Position numbers and translations under genes: made by a program. From an uncultured Roseovarius sp. (GTDB lineage Bacteria; Pseudomonadota; Alphaproteobacteria; Rhodobacterales; Rhodobacteraceae), in NCBI GenBank assembly GCA_951812895.1, contig OX638333.1, positions 3,700,001 to 3,764,000 on the forward strand: 64,000 nt of DNA, read 5' to 3'. Each line of letters opens with the position of its first letter. Position 1 is the first letter of the stretch. A model generated the notes under the pieces. That model ran no database searches. It saw only the letters and a program-made list of their open reading frames with translations, and was not told the origin of the DNA. This document shows, one piece after another, positions 58,703 through 64,000 of this stretch.

Positions 58703-59755
58703 ATGACCGTTCCCACCGTTCCTTTAGACGCGCTTCCACTGCCGGCTTTGCTTATCGACGCGGAAGACGAACGCATCCTGTCAGCCAACGCAGGCGCACT
58801 CGAATTGCTTGGGCAGGGCATCACGCAGCGCCATTTCATCACCACCCTACGTCAGCCCGGCGTTCTGGATGCTGTCGACACCTGCCTGCGGGATGGTGGC
58901 ACCCACACAACCCGATACCTGACGTCGGATGGCGGGCAAGACGCGACCTATGTGGTCACCTGTACAAATTTGAAATCCACCGGCGGTGGCGTTCTTGTGA
59001 CGTTCGAGGACATGACCCATCTGACACAGGCCGGTCAGATGCGCCGCGACTTCATTGCAAATGTCAGCCACGAATTGCGCAGCCCCCTGACCGCGATCCT
59101 TGGCTTTATCGAAACCCTGCGCGGCCCCGCACGCGACGACACCGCCGCAACGGAACGCTTCCTGTCCATTATGCAGGACGAAGCGGAACGGATGGAGCGC
59201 CTTGTTCGTGATCTGCTTTCGCTCAGCCGGGTTGAGAGCGAAGAACGGATCAGGCCCACACAGCAGGTGAATCTTTCGGACATAATTTCTGCTGTCTTGC
59301 ATACCTTGCGTCCGGTTTCTGAGGGGGCAGACGTCACCATAAAAACAGCAACAGTTAACAAACCGATCCTGCTACCCGGGGATGAAGACCAGCTGCGCCA
59401 GGTCGTGACCAACCTCATCGAAAACGCGATCAAATATGGCGGCTCCGGTAAAACAGTTTATCTGACCTTTTCGACCACAGATCAGGAACCGACCATTCGT
59501 GGCCCTGCCGCGGTTATTGCGGTGCGCGATGAAGGGCCCGGCATCAAAACCGTTGACATTCCCCGCCTTACTGAGCGGTTTTACCGCGTAGACGATCACC
59601 GTTCACGCGAAATGGGCGGCACCGGGCTTGGACTGGCGATCGTGAAACATATCCTCAACCGCCATCGCGGCCGACTGCGAATCGAAAGCACGCTGGGGCA
59701 GGGCAGCGAATTTCGAGTTGTTTTGCCTATCGTCCCTCCGGCAAAGCCGGGCTAA
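58703..59755 (+). CDS. phoR: PhoR-type sensor histidine kinase (no membrane segment)
   Basis: PhoR senses phosphate status with the Pst-PhoU system and phosphorylates PhoB. The 350-residue protein has a PAS-like N-terminus (about 1-100), the H-box RRDFIANVSHELRSPLTAILGF (about 113-134) and ATPase motifs: N box LIENAIKYGGSGKTV, G1 VRDEGPGI and G2 GGTGLGLAIVKH. No transmembrane segment is visible, unlike E. coli PhoR. It precedes pstS by 153 bases, in the classic phoR-pst layout. Confidence 0.88.
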   Translation: MTVPTVPLDALPLPALLIDAEDERILSANAGALELLGQGITQRHFITTLRQPGVLDAVDTCLRDGGTHTTRYLTSDGGQDATYVVTCTNLKSTGGGVLVTFEDMTHLTQAGQMRRDFIANVSHELRSPLTAILGFIETLRGPARDDTAATERFLSIMQDEAERMERLVRDLLSLSRVESEERIRPTQQVNLSDIISAVLHTLRPVSEGADVTIKTATVNKPILLPGDEDQLRQVVTNLIENAIKYGGSGKTVYLTFSTTDQEPTIRGPAAVIAVRDEGPGIKTVDIPRLTERFYRVDDHRSREMGGTGLGLAIVKHILNRHRGRLRIESTLGQGSEFRVVLPIVPPAKPG

Positions 59756-59768
59756 GACGGCAACTTCG

Positions 59769-59821
59769 CTGTCATCCCTAACTTATTTTCCAAAAAATCA
59801 GCTCTGTCATGAAACTGTTAC
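59769..59821 (+). promoter_or_regulatory. Pho box upstream of pstS
   Basis: CTGTCAT-GAAA-CTGTTAC (59804-59821) matches the Pho box of two CTGTNAN repeats 11 bases apart. A weaker site CTGTCAT-N4-AACTTAT begins at 59769. PhoB binding upstream of pstS is the expected control. Confidence 0.8.
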
Positions 59822-59908
59822 GTTTCTTTAACAAAAGCGTCGTGCAGCCGCGTTAGCAGACCCCCAAGGTCGCCATAGCGGCCGCAACCGAAATCAGGAG
59901 CTGCTTTT

Positions 59909-60910
59909 ATGTCTCTCGTTAAACTTTCTGTCTCTGCGCTGGCACTTGCTGCCGTTTCTGCAACCGCAGCAACCGCGCGCGACCAAATCCGCATCGTCGG
60001 ATCATCCACCGTATTCCCATTTTCGACCGCCGTGGCCGAACAATTCGGGAAGACCACAGATTTCGCCACACCCGTTGTGGAATCAACTGGCTCTGGTGGC
60101 GGCCTGAAGCTGTTTTGCGCCGGTGTTGGTACAGAACACCCGGATATCACCAACGCCTCGCGCCGCATGAAGGAAAAAGAATTCAAGCTTTGTGCCGAAA
60201 ACGGCGTCACCGAAATCACCGAAGCAGTTGTTGGCTTTGACGGTATCGTTGTTGCAAATGCCAAGGCTGGCCCGGACTTTGAAATCACCCGCGAACAACT
60301 GTGGGAAGCACTTGCCGACGCAGGCGACAAGCCCACCACGTGGGACGAAATCGACCCGGCGCTGCCTGCCATCAAAATCGAAGTGCTCGGGCCTCCGCCT
60401 TCGTCCGGCACCCGCGACGCTTTTGAAGAGCTGGTAATGCAGAAAACCTGCAAAAAGCTCGAAAAAGGCGACAAAGCCTACTGTAAAGGCGAAGGCAGCC
60501 ACATCCGCGAAGATGGTGCCTATATTGAAGCCGGCGAAAACGACAATCTGATCGTATCCAAGCTTGAGGCCAATCCAAATGCTCTCGGCGTCTTTGGCTT
60601 CTCCTTCCTCGACCAGAATGCTGATGCGATCAAAGGTGCGGTCGTTGACGGTGTTGAACCCACTTTTGAAAACATCGCAGGTGGCGACTATCCGGTGTCA
60701 CGTTCGCTCTATTTCTACATCAAGAACGCCCATGTCGGTGTCGTTCCCGGCATCCAGGAATACGCAGTTGAATTCATGTCCGAAGATGCCGCCGGTGAAG
60801 AAGGCTACCTCGTCGACAAAGGCCTGATCCCGCTGGCCGAGGATGCCTTTGAAGCGGTTAGCAGCAACGTCAGCAATCTTGGCGTTATGACCGGCAACGA
60901 ATGGAACTGA
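59909..60910 (+). CDS. pstS: Phosphate ABC transporter substrate-binding protein
   Basis: PstS captures phosphate in the periplasm. The 333-residue precursor has a signal peptide (about 1-23, SATAATA). A phosphate-binding Pst fold follows, with IVGSSTVFPFSTAVAEQFG (about 30-48) and SSGTRDAFEELV (about 166-177). The Pho box lies upstream, and a strong hairpin follows before pstC. Confidence 0.95.
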   Translation: MSLVKLSVSALALAAVSATAATARDQIRIVGSSTVFPFSTAVAEQFGKTTDFATPVVESTGSGGGLKLFCAGVGTEHPDITNASRRMKEKEFKLCAENGVTEITEAVVGFDGIVVANAKAGPDFEITREQLWEALADAGDKPTTWDEIDPALPAIKIEVLGPPPSSGTRDAFEELVMQKTCKKLEKGDKAYCKGEGSHIREDGAYIEAGENDNLIVSKLEANPNALGVFGFSFLDQNADAIKGAVVDGVEPTFENIAGGDYPVSRSLYFYIKNAHVGVVPGIQEYAVEFMSEDAAGEEGYLVDKGLIPLAEDAFEAVSSNVSNLGVMTGNEWN

Positions 60911-60930
60911 TCCGGCATTCTTAACCAACA

Positions 60931-60960
60931 ACCGGGGGCGCATTTGACAGCGCCCCCGGT
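60931..60960 (+). terminator. Intercistronic hairpin between pstS and pstC
   Basis: ACCGGGGGCGC (60931-60941) and GCGCCCCCGGT (60950-60960) form a perfect 11-base stem around an 8-base loop. The tail has no T run, so it is probably an mRNA stabiliser or attenuator that raises pstS over pstCA, as in other binding-protein operons. Confidence 0.65.
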
Positions 60961-60980
60961 CTTTCACGGGGGATTAAAAG

Positions 60981-62357
60981 ATGGTTTCGATCCTGAGCGC
61001 TGTCGTCCTGCTGCTAGGCGCTGCCTCTTTCCTGATCGCCCGGCACCGCGCCTATGCAATGGCAGGCGATACTCCCTCCCGGCTGCACTCGCGCCCCGGA
61101 TACCACGGGTTTTACAGCTTTCTTTGGGTTTTCTTGGCGGGCATCGGCTTTCTGATCGTTCTGACGATCATTCCAAACGCTATCATCACCCAGACCCTGC
61201 TGGGCGAGATTGGCACAGCCAAACCTGATTCAGTCTTTATCGAACGGCAATTGATCCTGTCCGATGCCAAGGCACTGGCCTCAGGTACTGTCGCCTCAAA
61301 GACTGACGAGCTGCGCCAGACGATTGCTGCGCGTTACTCCACCCTCTCCACTTTCTGGGGTGTTATACGTATCGCTCTTGTCGTTGGTGCAGCGGTCCTC
61401 GCGGCTTTCCTGACTCAGCGCACGGTTTCGCTGGAATACCGCGCCCGCAACCGCTCGGAAAAACTTGTCCGCCTGATCCTCGCGGCAATGGCCACCATCG
61501 CCATCCTGACAACAGTCGGCATCGTCCTGTCTCTGGTGTTTGAAACCCTGAATTTCTTTTCCAAAATCGATTGGCGCATCGACAAATTCCTGTTCGGCAC
61601 CAGCTGGTCACCGCTTTCCGGCGTGCACGAGGGGAAAATGGACGCCGACAAAGTAGGCGCAATTCCACTATTCGCAGGCACCTTGCTGATCACGCTGATT
61701 GCAATGCTGGTGGCCGTGCCGGTTGGGCTGTTCGCGGCAATATATCTGTCAGATTTTGCCTCCAGCCGCGTGCGCTCTGTCGTGAAACCAATGCTGGAAC
61801 TGCTCGCCGGTATCCCAACCGTTGTCTATGGCTTCTTTGCCGCAATCACTGTCGCCCCATTCCTGCGTGGCTCCGGCGAATCCCTGGGGCTCACTGTCGC
61901 CTCTGAATCTGCGCTGGTCGCCGGACTGGTCATGGGGATCATGATCATCCCGTTCATTTCCTCGCTCTCTGATGATGTGATTAACTCTGTGCCACAGGCA
62001 TTGCGTGACGGCTCTTACGGGCTGGGGGCGACCAAGGCTGAAACCATCCGCCAGGTCATTCTGCCTGCCGCACTGCCGGGGATCGTGTCGGCGGCATTGC
62101 TGGGCTTCTCCCGCGCGGTGGGCGAAACCATGATCGTTGTGATGGCCGCAGGGCAGGGTGCCAACCTGACCGCAAACCCGCTCGAGGCCGTGACCACCGT
62201 GACGGTGCAGATCGTCATGCTGATCACCGGTGATACCGAGGCGGAAACCGCAGCCGGCCCCGCCTTTACCCTTGGGTTCACACTCTTCTGTGTGACGCTC
62301 CTGATGAACGTGCTGGCACAGCGCCTCGTGCGTAAATACCGCGAAGCATACGATTAA
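60981..62357 (+). CDS. pstC: Phosphate ABC transporter permease PstC
   Basis: The 458-residue membrane permease has an N-terminal extension with two membrane segments and a periplasmic loop (about 1-150). The core permease helices follow, with the EAA-like coupling loop QALRDGSYGLGATKAETIRQVILPAALPG (about 336-364). The length fits alphaproteobacterial PstC, which is longer than in E. coli. The pstA start is 11 bases beyond the stop. Confidence 0.95.
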   Translation: MVSILSAVVLLLGAASFLIARHRAYAMAGDTPSRLHSRPGYHGFYSFLWVFLAGIGFLIVLTIIPNAIITQTLLGEIGTAKPDSVFIERQLILSDAKALASGTVASKTDELRQTIAARYSTLSTFWGVIRIALVVGAAVLAAFLTQRTVSLEYRARNRSEKLVRLILAAMATIAILTTVGIVLSLVFETLNFFSKIDWRIDKFLFGTSWSPLSGVHEGKMDADKVGAIPLFAGTLLITLIAMLVAVPVGLFAAIYLSDFASSRVRSVVKPMLELLAGIPTVVYGFFAAITVAPFLRGSGESLGLTVASESALVAGLVMGIMIIPFISSLSDDVINSVPQALRDGSYGLGATKAETIRQVILPAALPGIVSAALLGFSRAVGETMIVVMAAGQGANLTANPLEAVTTVTVQIVMLITGDTEAETAAGPAFTLGFTLFCVTLLMNVLAQRLVRKYREAYD

Positions 62358-62368
62358 CGGAACGGATT

Positions 62369-64000
62369 ATGGCTGACACAACATCCCATCACGGCTCCCT
62401 TCTGGGTCAATCCGGCAAACGGTTGAAAAAACGCCGCTGGTCCGAATTCCGGCTCAAGGCCTACGGCATCACTGCAATCACCGTTGCCGGGCTGGCGCTC
62501 TTTACCCTGCTCTGGTCGGTGATCGGTCAGGCGACGACGGCGTTGAAGGAATCGTATGTAACAATCCCGATCACCTTGCTTGCTGAGGAAATTGATCCCG
62601 ACAGCACCAATGACCCTAAAATCATCCTGCGTGGTGACTTCGCGGGACTTACCAAAGACACGTTGAAGGAACAGTTTCCCTGGGTGTCCGGTCGCACAGC
62701 CAAGCGCCAACTTTACGATATCGTATCCTCCGGCGCTTCGTTCGAGCTCGCAGAAATGGTTTCAGCTGATCCGTCTATGATCGGACAAACGATCGACTAT
62801 CGGTTCCTGTCGTCAGACGTCACAGATCTTTATCTCAAAGGTGAATTCGGCAATCTGAATGAAACCAAAACTCTCGGCCAACTCTCGATAGTGGTAGATG
62901 ATGACACTGTCACACTTTCATCGACTGCCGACGATTTTGAAATTGCGCTGGCTCAGGTCAAGGCGCATTTGATCAACGACGCGGCCAGCTTGCGTCGCAA
63001 AGCAGCGCGTCAAAACAATGCGGTTCAGGTTTATAAACAACAACTTGATGCGGCCGAAACCGAAGAAGAGCGTGAAAAGCTTGGTAAGAAAGGCGAAAGC
63101 GCCCGCGCCAAGCGAGATCAGTTCATCGCTGACGCAGAGGCGCTTGAGGCCCGCGCCAATGGTTCGGAAGGGCCCGAGGATCTGACCGATGAAAACGTTT
63201 CCCTTTTCGTCAGCGTCGGCGGCGGTTGGATCAAGATTACCCGGCTTGATACATCCGAGGCCGTAGGTGAGGTGATGACCCCGCTTCCGACCTCTTTGGA
63301 GAGTGTCGATGATTGGCATCTCTTTTCTACAGACCTGCCTGAAGCCTCTCGCAAGATTTCGGACACCCAGATTGTAGTGATCGAAGAACTGCGTGCCAAA
63401 GACCGGGTAGAACAGGTGTTCAACTGGCGCTTTTTCACCGCTGCCGATTCGCGTGAACCGGAACTGGCCGGTATTCGCGGCGCAGCTATAGGGTCATTCT
63501 GGACGATGCTGGTAACCTTCATGCTCGCCTTTCCAATCGGCGTCAGTGCAGCGATCTATCTGGAAGAATTCGCACCCCGCAATCGCTTTACCGATTTTGT
63601 CGAGGTGAACATCAACAACCTTGCCGCTGTGCCGTCGATCGTTTTTGGTTTGCTGGGCCTGTCGGTGTTCCTCGGCGTTTTCGGCGTGCCGCGATCTGCG
63701 CCACTGGCGGGCGGTATCGTGTTGGCACTGATGACTCTGCCGACAATCATCATCGCCGCCCGCGCCGCCATTCAGGCGGTTCCGCCATCAATCCGCGACG
63801 CGGCTCTTGGGGTAGGGGCCTCGAAACTGCAGACAACCTTTCACCATGTTCTGCCACTTGCCATGCCCGGTATCCTGACCGGTACCATCATCGGTATGGC
63901 ACAGGCGCTTGGCGAAACCGCCCCCTTGATCATGATCGGTATGGTGGCTTTCATCGTTGACGTGCCCACCGCCATCACCGACTCTGCCACTGTTTTGCCG
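62369..64000 (+). CDS. pstA: Phosphate ABC transporter permease PstA, 3' truncated
   Basis: The frame from ATG 62369 stays open to the window's edge (544 codons). The N-terminus has a basic segment and one membrane helix, then a large periplasmic domain (about 60-370) of the kind called DUF3333 in alphaproteobacterial PstA. The core permease follows, with SIRDAALGVGASKLQTTFHHVLPLAMPG (about 472-499) as the EAA-like coupling loop. pstB, phoU and phoB would be expected next. Confidence 0.93.
   Translation, partial: MADTTSHHGSLLGQSGKRLKKRRWSEFRLKAYGITAITVAGLALFTLLWSVIGQATTALKESYVTIPITLLAEEIDPDSTNDPKIILRGDFAGLTKDTLKEQFPWVSGRTAKRQLYDIVSSGASFELAEMVSADPSMIGQTIDYRFLSSDVTDLYLKGEFGNLNETKTLGQLSIVVDDDTVTLSSTADDFEIALAQVKAHLINDAASLRRKAARQNNAVQVYKQQLDAAETEEEREKLGKKGESARAKRDQFIADAEALEARANGSEGPEDLTDENVSLFVSVGGGWIKITRLDTSEAVGEVMTPLPTSLESVDDWHLFSTDLPEASRKISDTQIVVIEELRAKDRVEQVFNWRFFTAADSREPELAGIRGAAIGSFWTMLVTFMLAFPIGVSAAIYLEEFAPRNRFTDFVEVNINNLAAVPSIVFGLLGLSVFLGVFGVPRSAPLAGGIVLALMTLPTIIIAARAAIQAVPPSIRDAALGVGASKLQTTFHHVLPLAMPGILTGTIIGMAQALGETAPLIMIGMVAFIVDVPTAITDSATVLP

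Overview
The window reads as chromosomal DNA of an alphaproteobacterium of the order Rhodobacterales, most likely the Roseobacter group. The basis is inference from gene content: a ChpT/SciP/CtrA phosphorelay, ornithine-lipid genes olsB-olsA, a DUF1127 protein beside a MocR-type regulator, a non-pyrrolysine MttB-family protein, small Rhodobacterales-type families (DUF3553, DUF6477, DUF6456) and an alphaproteobacterial GTTC-N7-GTTC SOS box. Coding density is high. I found no rRNA, tRNA, CRISPR array, prophage or transposase gene. Both ends cut a gene: proA on the left and pstA on the right.

Layout. 1-10.3 kb: proA (3' part), chpT, a DUF3553 protein, olsB-olsA, mnmA, sciP, ctrA, ligA-recG, mostly cell cycle and DNA maintenance. 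10.3-11.6 kb: an SOS-box-controlled 40-residue membrane peptide followed by a long structured untranslated region with a terminator, an AT-rich exported orphan, and one copy of an interspersed repeat. 11.6-20.6 kb: an IscU-like protein, hisI, a TPR protein, gluQRS, a methyltransferase, trmFO, a di-haem peroxidase, an enoyl-CoA hydratase, a PaaI thioesterase and an exported protein. 20.6-25.8 kb: a methyltransferase, DUF1127 divergent from a MocR regulator with three matching operators, rplM-rpsI and two small unknowns. 25.8-33.7 kb: a long leftward run with a TetR regulator, ppk2, a hydrolase, metA, an ATPase, a DMT transporter, a methyltransferase-like protein and guaA, then a rightward GNAT gene. 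34-39.9 kb: an MttB-family protein, DUF6477, an HTH/DUF6456 regulator with DnaA and CtrA boxes, aquaporin, lipA and a DUF882 peptidase. 40.2-45.3 kb: envelope genes (L,D-transpeptidase, lpxD, ACP, ketoacyl synthase, IalB). 45.3-53 kb: a gap with a small-RNA candidate, a HerA-like ATPase, a phosphotransferase, xseB-ispA-dxs, a Flp-like peptide and a PQQ sugar dehydrogenase. 53-64 kb: a GlxA-type regulator, class II DAHP synthase, a PAS protein, yicC-gmk-gamma carbonic anhydrase-phoR and the Pho-box-preceded pstS-pstC-pstA.

How the genes work together. Three themes stand out. The CtrA circuit (chpT, sciP, ctrA) lies within 5 kb, and CtrA-like boxes occur before ctrA, before the HTH/DUF6456 gene and in the PAS/yicC intergenic region. 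Envelope building is represented by olsBA, lpxD-ACP-KAS, the L,D-transpeptidase and the DUF882 peptidase. Phosphate handling is represented by phoR-pstSCA and ppk2. The most interesting unexplained material lies in the intergenic regions: the SOS-linked micro-gene with its structured tail, a repeat family that abuts stop codons in all three copies, and a probable leftward small RNA near 45.45 kb.
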